A DNA stretch of 64,000 nucleotides from Wyeomyia smithii (lineage: Eukaryota; Arthropoda; Insecta; Diptera; Culicidae): positions 104,216,255 to 104,280,254 of the forward strand of contig NC_073695.1 of the NCBI RefSeq assembly GCF_029784165.1. The letters run 5' to 3'. Made by a program: the position numbers and the translations under genes. Below, in pieces: positions 33,909 through 44,272 of the stretch. The notes beneath the pieces were generated by a model that searched no databases, was not told where the DNA came from, and worked only from the letters and a program-made list of their open reading frames with translations. The first letter of the stretch is position 1. Every line of letters starts with the position of its first letter.

Positions 33909-34345
33909 CGGGGGGTTCGGGTTTCACAATAGACTATCTCACCGAATTTCTATAACCTCACTCTTCTGACAGCTAGTGGTAACTTTATTTACATTTTGGA
34001 TTTTGTGCATTTTTCTGATGGAGCAAACGTGTGCGTAGTGGAAATGCTGCTCAATTTATAATTGTTCTTAGTGTACTGGCACCTCACGCACAACATTTTA
34101 AGGGAATTTTGGTCACAATTGAAATGATCTGCTATAATTGAGAACAAAACTGCATCACCCGGAGGTAAACAAAGTTACCAGTAGCTTTCAAACTCAGGTA
34201 CGTGACGTCACCATGCGATGGTCTATTTCGGGTTCGGGTCGGGTTCGGGTTTCAGAGAAATAAAATTTTCGGGTTCGGGTCGGGCTCGGGTTTCGACCGA
34301 AAAAAAAATCGGGTTCGGGTCGGGTACGGGTTTGAAAAACATCAA
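33909..34345. repeat. Minisatellite of GGGTTCGGGTCGGG units, split by a MITE
   Basis: 34228-34345 is a degenerate tandem array of GGGTTCGGGTCGGG-type units. A short piece of the same pattern (GGGGTTCGGGTTTC) lies at 33912-33925, on the other side of a 300-bp MITE. The ORF running through it encodes only repeat-derived FGFGSGSGF-like sequence. Confidence 0.75.
33928..34227. mobile_element. 300-bp MITE inside the minisatellite
   Basis: Ends AATAGACTATC and GATGGTCTATT are 11-bp inverted repeats with one mismatch. Minisatellite sequence flanks both sides. Non-coding. Confidence 0.6.
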
Positions 34346-34873
34346 ACCCGACCATCTCTATTAGCTTTGTTCCATTTATATTTAGGATCCCGTTTTTCCA
34401 CGTTTTATTTTGAAAATTTTTCCAGATCTTCCAGATTATTCAAATTTTTGTTGACAGCCCTGCATCATTGAAAGAAATCCACCACTGACAATCTTTGAAT
34501 GATAAAGATTCGTGAGGAAAAAGGGTAAAACACACCAAATTTATGTTTGACGCGATAAGGGAAACTCAGAGGGGATTCACTGCTGTCAAATTTCATATAT
34601 GTGTGCGTTATCGCAGATCAGCTCTGGTCCATGACGTTTGTTGGTCCGTGACGTTTGTAACTATGAACGATAATGAGGGAAAAATCACTACACAACACAT
34701 TCATAAAAGTTTTCCGCGGTTTCTCGAGTTTTGATAAAAAAACGTTCCAATTCTATAATATTTCACATCGATCAATTTCATAACCAAAAAGAACAAAAAC
34801 CAAAACAAACACCATGTTGCCGAATATGTTGGTTACACGATGTTTGACAGATAGATCCTCCCTGGGGAAACTA
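34346..34873. other. Unassigned AT-rich DNA
   Basis: No gene or repeat family assigned. Confidence 0.45.
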
Positions 34874-35295
34874 CAGACGGTGTTATGAACAGATACGCAA
34901 AGAGTGAGGTCGAAAACTCCAAGTGAACCGTCAAATCGAGGCTCCAAGTGTGCAAAGTAAACAAACTCATGCGTGTTACTCTTCGTACAGAATGTGTGTT
35001 GCGATCAGTTTAAATTCTGTGAATCACGTGCAGTTATAGTTCCAACGAAAAATGTGTTCGTCATGCTCATGTTATGAGTGATGCATTGGAAATTATTATA
35101 ATTGTATGAACAAGCACTGAAATTCAGTAATGTACCCTTACAAAGTTTCGAAATTTCATTACACTTTCTAGTGCGTATGAAAAGTTATGCGAAAATAAAT
35201 GTGGTTGCCAGAATTGTTTAAAATAAAATATTAGCAAAGGGTTGCCATATTTACTGCTTTTCTCTTTGCGTATCTCTTTATAACACAGTCTCTAA
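34874..35295. mobile_element. 422-bp MITE with probable 9-bp target duplication
   Basis: Inverted ends share GTGTTATxAAxAGATACGCA and AAAGAG. GGGAAACTA occurs directly on both sides (34865-34873 and 35296-35304), so a Mutator-like origin is likely. Non-coding. Confidence 0.7.
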
Positions 35296-35334
35296 GGGAA
35301 ACTATGCATTTTTCATTTATTTTTACCTTTTTAA

Positions 35335-35461
35335 CCCTCCAGCGCCCAGTGTCGCCTTTGAACGGTCTTCAGTTGAACCTCTAAAAAGCTTCAATAAGAA
35401 CTTTAAAAATATTAATATTTTTTTCGAAGTCCGTCTAAAAACTAATTTGGGCACTAAAGGG
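35335..35461. mobile_element. 127-bp piggyBac-type MITE
   Basis: TTAA at 35331-35334 and 35462-35465 flanks ends CCCTCCAGCGCCCA and TGGGCACTAAAGGG. TTAA duplication plus CCC ends is the piggyBac signature. Confidence 0.75.
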
Positions 35462-35465
35462 TTAA

Positions 35466-36857
35466 TATTCACAAACTACAAAGAAACAAAAAAACTGATC
35501 ATTTAAAAAAATACATGATTTTTCCATGGTTATTGTTTTCCATTTTTCACCCAAAATTATTAATAAACTTGAGATAGTTTTTCTCAGTAGAGATATACAT
35601 GAAGACTTTACACTCAGTATTCCTATTTATTCTATCAAAATACTTATGCAAAACTCTCCTGTTTTCTAACATCGATTGAGCAGAAAACTTTGGCTTTTGT
35701 AAAAATCATTGAAATGAAAAAAACAAAACTGATTGGAGTTTTTCGCGGACTCCTTTCGAAAAGCTCTGCGAAACCCGTCGATGACTTATTTACTTTGGGA
35801 ATCTGCTGTTTCTGTTTGGTACTCGTGTTTTTTTTTTTGTTCACACATTTATTTGACACGACACATGTTAAGTTGTTGGTTGTTCTCTATTCTTCGAGTT
35901 AACAATCAGTTATAAAATGTTCCATCTATTTATCTTGATATGTTAATTAAAATAAAGTATGAAATGCATGTGCCAAGCGAATTTACTATAAATTTGACTA
36001 GGATATTTGACTGAGAATCCTTATTCTTACGACTAAACTGATAAGTTTAGGAACATTCAGGAAGTCGAGAAAGAAAATTTGAGTGATTCTGCAATTGCGA
36101 AGAAAAGCAACAATGAGTTATGAGGGTGATATTTTTTAGAACGTACACAAATTTGTTGAAATCTCTAGAAATGACACTTACAGATTTTGAATCAAACAAG
36201 TTTTCATGATAATTTTCAAATGTGATATTCAGAAATTAAAATTATTTAATTTTTTTCTTTTTTTTTTTTATTTTAAATTATATAGGATTACACTTGTACT
36301 ATAACGTACGAAAACCAATTTTTAGCTTAAAAGCTTCCCGCTATTCATTTACCTGTTTACAAGCTAGTGATTTTACATGTCACTACAGATAGCCGTTCAT
36401 TTACACTATCATAACACTCCTTTAAGTTCAAACAATATAATAGGAAAACGTTTCCCTCTCATATTTCAATTCATCGCATAGAACGCACTACATTCAGTCT
36501 TTCTTCCATTCAAAAAAATATATTCACTACTTGGAAACTTGATAAATAATAACAAACCTTTTCGATAAAACGAAAAAATAAGATGTTTTCCTACTCTCTA
36601 TCATTTAGAACAGTAGTTTTCATACGTTCACTCGCTCGCACTTGATAATCTATTTACAGCTTCTCTGTATTTGCTTTATACACCCGTTAACGGTACATAT
36701 TTACAAAGGGGCATTCTCTCTCCCATCTTCACGCTCACTGTATTGGCGCAATCAAACTGCCCAGGCGTATCAAAGCGAGAGAGAGAGAGAGAGTAGTACT
36801 TCATCACGCGGCTCATACGCGACGTATTTTCCGTTGCTCTAGAACATTCCTGTAGCT
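35466..36857 (-). other. Probable DnaJ-1 3' flank and unassigned DNA
   Basis: The part next to 36857 should be the DnaJ-1 3'UTR. It includes a (GA)8-like run at 36777-36793. No poly(A) signal can be chosen with confidence. The rest is AT-rich without recognised repeats. Confidence 0.4.
36777..36793. repeat. (GA)n microsatellite
   Basis: Short uninterrupted GA run in the likely DnaJ-1 3'UTR. Confidence 0.85.
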
Positions 36858-37928
36858 TTAGGAATTTCCATCTATCGGGAGCAAATCCGCTAAAATATCT
36901 TTCGCGTTCTGATTCAGCTGAGTAGGGAATTGAATATCGAAAGCCACCAGCATGTCTCCTCGTCGCGATGGTTCCTTCGGGAACGGCAGTCCCCGACCTT
37001 GCAGCCGTTTTACTGTGTTTGGTCGGATGATTTCCCCCATAGTCGATATCGATAGAAGCTCTCCACCAGATAATGTTGGCACTTTTACCGTTGTCCCACA
37101 CAAAGCCTGGCGCAACGTAACTTTTGAAGTGTATCTGATATCACTTCCTTCACGTTTGAAATGAGGATGCGGTTTGTCCCGAATGATGAACACAATATCG
37201 GCAGGAATTTTTCCAGGAACTTGGTCACCTTCTTTTGGAAACGTTATTTTTGTTCCAGCTTTCCAACCGGGTTTCACATTGATATTCAAAATTTTTTCTT
37301 CTTTCCGAGCAGATCCATCTTGCCGCATAACCATTTTTGAAATTTTCATCTTTTTTTGACAACCTCCATTTACGTCCTCCAGCGTCACATATAGATCATG
37401 CTCTATAGGCGGGTCTTGCATTTTATGTTTTCGATTGAGTGAGCCGCCCTGTACGTTGAATGATTGGGACCGAAAAGCTCCACCAGGGAAACCTCCCATA
37501 TTACCACGGTTCCCACCAAATCCAAGTATATCATCCATATCGCCACCAATTTCGTGATAGAATACATTTGAGCCGCCATCGTTGCCGAAGAAAACTCCAA
37601 ATGGATCGCTTGTTCCGAAAAACTGCGCAAATGTTGCCCTTGGGTCTCCGTGGAACTGATACGAGAAAGATCCGTTGCCATCCTGTGTGGCTCCGCCTCC
37701 CATTCCTCCTTTTAAGCCTTCCTCACCATACTGGTCGTAGATATCACGCTTCTTCTTATCCGACAATATTTCATAAGCTTCGGCCACTTCTTTGAATCTT
37801 TCTTCCGCCTGTGGGCTCTTATTTTTGTCGGGATGGTATTTTAGGGCTAGCTTACGGTAAGCCTTTTTGATCTCGTCATCCGAGGCCCCTTTGGACACTC
37901 CCAGTATTTTGTAAAAATCTTTTCCCAT
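36858..37928 (-). CDS. DnaJ-1: DnaJ-1, class B Hsp40 co-chaperone
   Basis: A complete 356-residue protein. The J domain occupies about residues 3-70 (FYKILGVSKGASDDEIKKAY) with the HPD tripeptide at 32-34, which stimulates Hsp70 ATPase. A G/F-rich region follows at about 72-175 (GDPRATFAQFFGTSDPFG). There is no cysteine-rich zinc domain, which places it in class B (DNAJB1-like). The two C-terminal substrate-binding domains run from about 180 to the end (PPIEHDLYVTLEDVNGGC, GWKAGTKITFPKEGDQVPG, DIVFIIRDKPHPHFKREG), followed by a dimerisation tail ending in LLPIDGNS. It delivers unfolded clients to Hsp70 in the cytosol and nucleus. Length and order match Drosophila DnaJ-1. The ATG at 37928 is the normal MGKDFYKILG start. 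Lack of coding introns suits a heat-shock gene. Confidence 0.96.
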   Translation of the reverse strand: MGKDFYKILGVSKGASDDEIKKAYRKLALKYHPDKNKSPQAEERFKEVAEAYEILSDKKKRDIYDQYGEEGLKGGMGGGATQDGNGSFSYQFHGDPRATFAQFFGTSDPFGVFFGNDGGSNVFYHEIGGDMDDILGFGGNRGNMGGFPGGAFRSQSFNVQGGSLNRKHKMQDPPIEHDLYVTLEDVNGGCQKKMKISKMVMRQDGSARKEEKILNINVKPGWKAGTKITFPKEGDQVPGKIPADIVFIIRDKPHPHFKREGSDIRYTSKVTLRQALCGTTVKVPTLSGGELLSISTMGEIIRPNTVKRLQGRGLPFPKEPSRRGDMLVAFDIQFPTQLNQNAKDILADLLPIDGNS

Positions 37929-38185
37929 TGTTAATCACTCGTACCTTCTAGAAGAAAATGAATAACGTCATCAACGTATATCACGTAGTGAAAATTGGTG
38001 AAAATTTTACCTTTCAGGAAGTATGTATTAATTCTTCTGTTACAACAGGACTAGACTATTTATCTTGTTAGGTGACGAAAATAAACTTTTCGATAAAACT
38101 ACCACTACCTGTTTAAACTGCAATTGAACTTATCAATCAACGAACGAAATAAACTCTTGCTCTTTCAAATTTCTTCGCAGTGACT
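37929..38185 (-). other. DnaJ-1 5'UTR with a 63-bp intron
   Basis: On the minus strand, CCTGAAAG/GTAAAA at 38010 and TTTTCTTCTAG/AAGG at 37948 give a plausible intron at 37948-38010, ending 19 nt before the ATG. The initiator-like TCAGTC (A at 38185) lies about 30 bp from the TATA box. The splice call is inferred from the consensus only. Confidence 0.55.
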
Positions 38186-38212
38186 GAATGCTGACTGCTC
38201 CGAGAGCGCTCG

Positions 38213-38219
38213 TTTTATA
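38213..38219 (-). promoter_or_regulatory. DnaJ-1 TATA box
   Basis: TATAAAA on the minus strand, about 28-34 bp upstream of initiator-like TCAGTC and TCAGCA. The spacing fits a focused heat-shock promoter. Confidence 0.7.
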
Positions 38220-38250
38220 ATCAAAACCAACACTTCCAGATCAACGGTCG

Positions 38251-38280
38251 AGAAGTTTCTGGAAACAAATTCGTCTAGAA
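38251..38280 (-). promoter_or_regulatory. Heat-shock element of DnaJ-1
   Basis: AGAAGTTTCTGGAAA (38251-38265) contains three alternating GAA/TTC units at exact 5-bp spacing, the binding site for trimeric HSF. TTC at 38270 and GAA at 38278 follow out of phase. It lies about 35-65 bp upstream of the TATA box, where HSEs of insect heat-shock genes sit, so heat induction of this gene is expected. Confidence 0.85.
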
Positions 38281-38281
38281 A

Positions 38282-38851
38282 ATCAAAGCAACAACAAACT
38301 AAAAGTAGGTAATAATCAAGTGCGCGTTTTCACTTGTGTGAAGCTATTATGACGTAAAATACTTGCGGAAACTGACGTCAAAATGTATCACAAAATCAAC
38401 GAACGTTTTAGTGTAGGTTCTTCGCGATGTTTCCTGATTTGTACAAATCTTGGTATTAGTTGATACTGTTATTCCTATTTTCCAAGGTTTTCATGCGAAA
38501 AAGAGAGTTGGATATAATTCAGTTTTGTTTGTACATACTTTTATGAAATTGTTTACGGGATTTGATGTCAGTGTGAACAGGCTTGGTGTTTCAATGCTAA
38601 CAACGCGTGTAACCCAACGTTAAGGTTCAGCTCATAGAACACCAATACATACTATATACACTGAAACATTACCAAGGTTTGATTTCGTCTGCTTTTTTCC
38701 CTTCTTTTTTTTAAGCAGAAGAATTTATCAATGATTTTAATCAAGCTAGAATGCATATTTGTAACTTAATTTGTTGATGATATTATGGAAAAAGGGGATG
38801 AAATTTTAAAGGATCGGTTGAATATCTATCAAACCGGAAATAAATGAAAGA
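38282..38851. other. Unassigned DNA upstream of DnaJ-1
   Basis: AT-rich, no gene recognised. It may hold further DnaJ-1 control sequence. Confidence 0.4.
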
Positions 38852-38935
38852 TTATAGCTATTCAATCATTCCTGTGAATCTTAGTGTCCATAGCCATTAC
38901 CGTTTTTCCAGAGACTTAAATGAGTTTCCTCGTTG
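38852..38935. mobile_element. Left half of the 10632-family MITE
   Basis: ATCATTCCTGTGAATCTTAG and the following AGAGACTTAAATGAGTTTCC match the left arm and adjacent part of the MITE at 10632-10897. The right arm is missing. Confidence 0.6.
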
Positions 38936-39085
38936 AAGATTACGATTTTTTTCCGGTTTGAGCTTTTGGAATGCATTGTTTTCTTTCATTCTGTCGACCA
39001 GTGTTATCGTTGTTTATTCACTAGTAAACGATTTGAGTTTTTCGCAGTGTCAGCACATTTTTCTGTAGCAACGAAACTAGCAATA

Positions 39086-39556
39086 CTCAGAGGGAGAGTT
39101 ATGCGAAGAGAGTGTTGTGAGCCAAACGAACATGTCAAAATTCGAGCCAAACGAACAAGAAAGGTAACACATTGAAAGGTATTGCAATAAGGTTCAATAA
39201 AGAGTATATTTATTTTTACACGTTTTTCATGTTTTATTGCTAAAACATGAATTCGGAATGCTCCAAAGTAGCTTCATCACAGTGATTTTTACCTGGTGGT
39301 TCACAAACCCGTTGTATGGTCTACAGAATAATGATGAAAGTATATAAAATTAAACATAAACATAAAATTTAACACCTTCACGGTTTTTACGGATGCACTT
39401 TATTATTCCCCAGGACTTCCACCGTCACCATCAGTTATACGAGCCGAATAGAAAGTTAGTGAACATTGCGCTTTGAGAAGATATCTGGCACCTCTAATAT
39501 GTGAAACCTAGTTGCCAAATCAGCGGTTTTTTTCATCGCTTATCTCTCCCTCTGAG
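39086..39556. mobile_element. 471-bp MITE with CTCAGAGGGAGAG ends
   Basis: CTCAGAGGGAGAG at 39086-39098 and its reverse complement at 39544-39556 extend inward with TTATGCGA/TTATCGCT-like similarity. Non-coding. No target duplication recognised. Confidence 0.6.
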
Positions 39557-40193
39557 GATCTCTAAACGCAACATAGTAACCAATAGGACTTTTGCTACAC
39601 ATACATGCATAGCATCTGCTGAGCACACATTGCAGATTTACCATTTGTTTCCGTTGTGGCGATTCAGAATTTAATCATCAATTACTGGACGGATTTTTAA
39701 AGCGAAAAACAGGCTTTAATCTTATTTTTAAATATCAACTAATAAGATAGAAAGCGAAATACAAATTAACAAGATTTACTACTTTTCAGACACAAAAAAA
39801 TTAACATTGATCGACATTTTATCCAAACGAAAGCGAAACAAAATACGAACATAACGTTTTTTATAAAGCGAAATTTTTCAAATTCATCTGAACTTTTTAA
39901 AACCTTCTTACAATTCACAATGTACGTCTCTATCAGCAATACATTCTGTAACAACGGAAAATGTAATAGTTCTCGGTAAATGTATTGTTTAATATTCGCG
40001 CCACTTCGGTTAGCCTGGGTCACAACTTCGAAATTTCCCAGTTTTACGGCATACCGAATTTTAATACTTAAAACAATTTTTTTAAGTTAAAAACATGTTA
40101 GCTTGTGTAAATTAGTTTCAATTGCGTGATTTTCGTGTTGAATATTCTAAAATAATTATTTGAATTAAATTGCTCTTGCCGGTCCATGTTAAT
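39557..40193. other. Unassigned AT-rich DNA
   Basis: No gene or family recognised. Confidence 0.45.
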
Positions 40194-40198
40194 CATAT

Positions 40199-40382
40199 TG
40201 TTACCACTAGCAAACCAATGGTAGCATCAAAGTAAACGCGTCTGCGGTGACAAGTGGGTAGATGTGAAAAATCTATTCATTCCTGAATTACCTTCCAAAC
40301 TAACAAGTTCATATTTAATAAAGATCCTAGAAATAGTTCGTCTAGTCTTTTCAATTATTCTGAGTGCAATTCGGATGTAACA
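40199..40382 (+). repeat. 5' LTR of compact gypsy
   Basis: 184 bp, TG...CA, with an AATAAAG poly(A)-like signal near 40316. Differs from the 3' LTR at about three positions. Confidence 0.92.
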
Positions 40383-40527
40383 ATTTGGCGACGAGAATAT
40401 AAGAACCCACATACACCTACTTAGAACCTGCAAGATCGAAATAATTTCATCATCTGGCGAAGACGAAACTTCAAGCGGTGCTGAAAATCAAGGCATTCTC
40501 AAGCTTATTCTTAAGCAGAACAAGCAA

Positions 40528-40953
40528 ATGGCAGAACGAAATGCTCGTCTCATGGCCATGATGGAACGTTTCAACAATCAAGAAGCACAGGCTCGGCCAT
40601 CGAGCAGCCCCGAATTCATCATCGAATCGTTGGCGTCCAATATCCGTGAGTTTTGTTACGACCCCGAGAATGGCAATGTGTTCGACCGATGGTTCCAGAA
40701 ATATGAAGGCCTTTTCATCAAGGATGGTGCAAAGCTGGACGATGCAGCCAAGGTCCGTCTCCTACTACGAAGCCTCAGTGTGACCGTGCTCGATAAGTAC
40801 GTAAATTTCGTTTTGCCGACGCATCCCCGGGATTTTTCTCTCGAGGATACCGTGAAGAAATTGAGGCAGCTGTTTGGAATGAGGACTACTTTGTTCAGCA
40901 AACGGTACCACAGTGCTTCCAACTTTCGAAACGCACTGAGGAGGACTACGTAA
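40528..40953 (+). pseudogene. Gag of compact gypsy, N-terminal part
   Basis: 141 codons beginning MAERNARLMAMMERFNNQEA with capsid-like sequence FDRWFQKYEGLFIKDGAKLD, DAAKVRLLLRSL and PRDFSLEDTVKKLRQLFG. The frame is lost near 40900 and gag similarity continues in another frame (TYAAAVNKRCKD at 40950, FELNRITADQFKSLIFICGL from about 40990). The start is the first ATG after the leader, but an in-frame upstream start cannot be excluded. Confidence 0.75.
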
Positions 40954-40993
40954 CGTATGCAGCAGCAGTGAACAAGCGATGTAAGGATTCGAG

Positions 40994-41512
40994 TTGAACC
41001 GTATCACAGCCGATCAATTCAAGTCTCTCATCTTCATCTGTGGGCTGCGTTCATCTAAAGAAGCTGACGTCCGAACCAGACTAGTGGAAAAGGAAGGTTT
41101 GGTGCTGGTGTTTGGAGTCACAAAGTTCCACCGCATGATCCTCGGCCGGAAATTTCCGCTGCAAACCGACAACCAACCCTTGATGCGAATCTTTGGTTCG
41201 GAAAAGGGTGATCCGTCGCATACATCAAACCGCTTGCAACGGTGGGCGCTAACTCTCCTGTGCTACGACTTCGAAATCGAATACATCTCCACCACTCAAT
41301 TTGGTTATACGGATGTACTATCACGCTTGATCGACAGTCATACGAAATCGGATGAAGATTTCATCATCGCTACTATCCAGTTAGAGGAAGACGTCGAAGT
41401 TTCACTAAATGAAGCTGTCAGTCCGTTACCAGTCACATTCAACATGATTCGGAAAGCTACGCTGAAGTGCCCGGTCCTACAGCTAGTGATTCAGTACAAT
41501 CAGAAAGGTTGA
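40994..41512 (+). CDS. Chimeric gag-RNase H frame of compact gypsy
   Basis: An open frame of 172 codons. The first 33 residues are gag (ITADQFKSLIFICGL, ADVRTRLVEK). From EGLVLVFGVTKFHRMILGRK onward it is RNase H and its tail (FPLQTDNQPLMRIF, YDFEIEYIS, DVLSRLIDS). The switch near 41093 removes the end of gag, protease and all of reverse transcriptase yet keeps the frame. Function is not claimed: the first RNase H acids upstream of the junction are missing. Confidence 0.75.
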   Translation: MNRITADQFKSLIFICGLRSSKEADVRTRLVEKEGLVLVFGVTKFHRMILGRKFPLQTDNQPLMRIFGSEKGDPSHTSNRLQRWALTLLCYDFEIEYISTTQFGYTDVLSRLIDSHTKSDEDFIIATIQLEEDVEVSLNEAVSPLPVTFNMIRKATLKCPVLQLVIQYNQKG

Positions 41513-41584
41513 CCTTCCTCCGCAAGCAGCATCGAAGACGATTCAGTACGACAATTCTATCCTTACCGTGAATCCCTTGCTGTT

Positions 41585-42874
41585 GTGAAAGGCTGTTTAA
41601 TGATGTCGGATCGGTTGGTAATTCCGTCTAACTTTCGCCAACGTATTCTGAAGCAACTTCATCGGGGTTCAGGAATCGGGAATCGAGAGGATGAAAGCTA
41701 TCGCTCGCAGTTATGTTTTCTGGCCAAAAATCGACAACGCCATCGAAAATTTTGTCAAGAAATGCAACAACTGTGCCACTCAAAGACACCAACAAAGGTT
41801 CCACTGCAATCATGGCCGCAAGCAACCAAACCATGGGAACGAATTCATATTGATTTCGCTTGGCCGTTTTTTGACCAATATTTCTTGGTAGTTGTCGATG
41901 CGCATTCAAAATGGCCGGAAGTAAAGATCGTACAATCTTCAACCACACCAGCAGTTACTGAATTCCTGGATGAACTGTTTTCACGATTTGGAGATCCAGA
42001 AACTGTAGTATCAGACAACGGTTCGCAGTTTACCTCGGATCACTTTGCAGCATTCTGCAAGGAGCATGTAATCCAGCATTTGCGAACAGCGCCGTATCAC
42101 CCATAGTCGAACGGCCAAGCAGAAAGATTCATCGATACGCTGAAACGTTCGCTGATGAAAATTAACAAAGGGGAGAAGATTGCAAAGACGCTACAAGTAT
42201 TCCTTCAGACGTACCGTTCAACACCAAGCCGTACACTACAAGGAAAATCGCCAGCAGAACTGATGCTAGGTCGGAAGATGCGGACAATCTTCAGTTTACT
42301 TAAACCAACACAACGTCAGCCAGCCACCGTGAACCAGAAACAGAATGAGCAATTCAACAGAAAACATGGTACAGTTTCCCGTTCGTTTCAAACTGAAGAC
42401 AAAGTCTATGCCAAGGTATACACTGCCAATAAGTGAATCTGGTCAGCAGGAGAAATTATCGAAGCTATTGGTAACGTCAACTACAACGTGTTGCTGGAAG
42501 TTCAGCATAAAAGGCGTAAGCTGATTCGATCGCATGCAAACCAACTCAAGCACCGTGAAGCAGATGACAATCCGCCCGATTCAACTAGTGAACTGAACAT
42601 TCTAGTTGACATGTTTGGACTCCATCCTGTACCAACACCAACCGTACATGAGACGACAGCACGACCACCTGTTCTTCCGGACGTTCCAGAAGATCCAGTT
42701 GAGGCACCGGTCGAAACCCCAATACTACAAGACATCTTGGAGTTACCAGCTGGACATGAAAATGAACCAGATGATTGTCATGAACAACAAATAGAAGCAG
42801 AAAACCCAGAACAACCAGCAACACCTGTTCTCCCAACATTGGAATGCAGTTCTGAAGTCCATAACCGCCCATAA
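41585..42874 (+). pseudogene. Integrase of compact gypsy, with a stop and frameshifts
   Basis: The zinc region CLMMSDRLVIPSNFRQRILK and, in another frame, YVFWPKIDNAIENFVKKCNN are followed by the core: HIDFAWPFFDQYFLVVVDAH, VVSDNGSQFTSDHF, then a TAG stop and NGQAERFIDTLKRS. All three catalytic acids are still visible but on broken frames. The C-terminal part (SPAELMLGRKMRTIFSLL; NVLLEVQHKRRKLIRSHANQ) runs to 42874 past another TGA near 42435. Non-functional as written. Confidence 0.8.
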
Positions 42875-42939
42875 CGCTTAATTAAAATGCCTTCAAGGTT
42901 TGAGCCGTACCTGGTGTTCTGAAAATAAGAGGAGAGAGA

Positions 42940-43123
42940 TGTTACCACTAGCAAACCAATGGTAGCATGAAAGTAATCGCGTCTGCGGTGACAAGTGGGT
43001 AGATGTGAAAAATCTATTCATTCCTGAATTACCTTCCAAACTAACAAGTTCATATTTAATAAAGATCCTAGAAATAGTTCGTCTAGTCTTTTCAATTATT
43101 CTGAGTGTAATTCGGATGTAACA
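42940..43123 (+). repeat. 3' LTR of compact gypsy
   Basis: See the 5' LTR; preceded by a purine-only tract of about 13 bases and followed by the CATAT target duplication. Confidence 0.92.
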
Positions 43124-43128
43124 CATAT

Positions 43129-43892
43129 GGAGCTGTCACTTTTGCCTGCCCAACAGATGTCTAACACATATTGCGACGATGCATGAATTTCGTTCACCAT
43201 ATTCAATAACAGAACAGTGGAATTAATATCGAAGACCTTGAAATGATATTCAGAGAAGTTTCGGTTATTATCAGTCCAAGTAGTGAAAGTCGGTTCAGCC
43301 GACACACACCGCACGGTATAGTAGATATAAATTGTCGAATGAGGTAGTTTTGATTTTCACTATTTTGCAATTATTTTTAGTTTTGACTGCCAAAATATCA
43401 ACACGAGTGTTACACAGTAAAAAATTTTACACGTCACTCAAAATATCTTGTCATTCAAATTTCAGTTGCTTTTGACGTAAACCACGATTTGTTTAAAATT
43501 ATGTGCAATATCATTCAATTTTCAGTTGCTTCTGACGTTAACCACGATTTTGTTTGAAATTATTTGCAATATCATTTAAATTTGGGTGGAATATCATGGA
43601 ATTTTCTATCATAAGCAAAGACAATTCTTAATTTGCGATTCGACATAAAGTTTTCTTACTGTGTAATGTTTATCCAGTCGATGATCATAGGTTATTTGGT
43701 ATCATGAATGTAACGTTCGAATGGGTAGTAGATTATCAATACAAAGAAGGTTGAAAATCGCTGCTTGTGAATTTCATGATAGTGAATATTCTTTGCACTG
43801 CTGGTCCAGTAAGCATGATATGGACACTAGGCGAAAACACTTGATTCGAGGACGGCTCGGAGTAACGAGCAATACAGAGATCAAAGGCATAG
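43129..43892. other. Unassigned DNA with a short tandem duplication
   Basis: No gene. The 43451-43590 tandem repeat is listed separately. GAGCTGTCACT near 43131 recurs near 32714. Confidence 0.45.
43451..43590. repeat. Two-copy tandem repeat, period about 73 bp
   Basis: Each unit has TTTCAGTTGCTT, TGACGTwAACCACGATTT and GCAATATCATT; a third partial ATATCATT start follows. Confidence 0.8.
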
Positions 43893-44272
43893 TGGATCCA
43901 TGAACTCAGCAAAAATTTTCAAAATAGGTCCCAGCTGTCTATTCGCTTTTGAGATTACTTCACTATAGTGTATTCGAAGTGTGAGGGCATTATCTATCAT
44001 AACACCCAGGTCTCGAACTTTAGTCACTCGCAGCAAAAGCTGTCCTGCTATGGTATATTCAAATACAATCGGTCTCATTTTACGTTGGAAGGGTAAAATG
44101 CTGCATTCGGAAATGCTAACAGTCATGCAATTACGGGATCCCCACTCCACAGAACAGTTCACCATCCTCTGAATTTCGACACAGTCTGCAAAGCTTTTGA
44201 TAGTCTTATAAATTTTAACATCATCCGCGTAAAAAATTCGGCAGCCAGATGAAACCAAAACACAAAACATGT
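43893..44272 (-). pseudogene. LINE reverse transcriptase fragment (15530 family)
   Basis: An open 129-codon frame with the catalytic FYADDVKIYKTI box, CVEIQRMV, VTKVRDLGVMIDNALTLRIH and ILKIFAEFMDPLCL. It aligns block by block with the middle of the LINE at 15530-16612 (LLFADDVKIF...VSQVKDLGVILD...FRDPLCM). Both ends are truncated abruptly. Confidence 0.85.

Larger units (their letters stand above)
40199..43123 (+). mobile_element. Compact Ty3/gypsy element with 184-bp LTRs
   Basis: LTRs at 40199-40382 and 42940-43123 have identical length and about three differences. Each starts TGTTACCACTAGC and ends GGATGTAACA. A CATAT duplication (40194-40198, 43124-43128) is exact. TTGGCGACGAG just after the 5' LTR is the primer-binding site. 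AAAATAAGAGGAGAGAGA before the 3' LTR is the polypurine tract. The interior is only 2.56 kb because protease and reverse transcriptase are deleted. It must have been mobilised or deleted after a recent insertion. Confidence 0.93.

Noticed and set aside
34202..34471. Glycine-rich FGFGSGSGF protein
   Set aside because: Encoded by the GGGTTCGGGTCGGG minisatellite; the pattern follows the DNA repeat.
36676..37101. Minus-strand ORF overlapping the end of DnaJ-1
   Set aside because: Another frame of the DnaJ-1 coding sequence; no independent support.
42502..42872. Minus-strand ORFs over the end of the compact gypsy
   Set aside because: Antisense shadows of the integrase C-terminal region.
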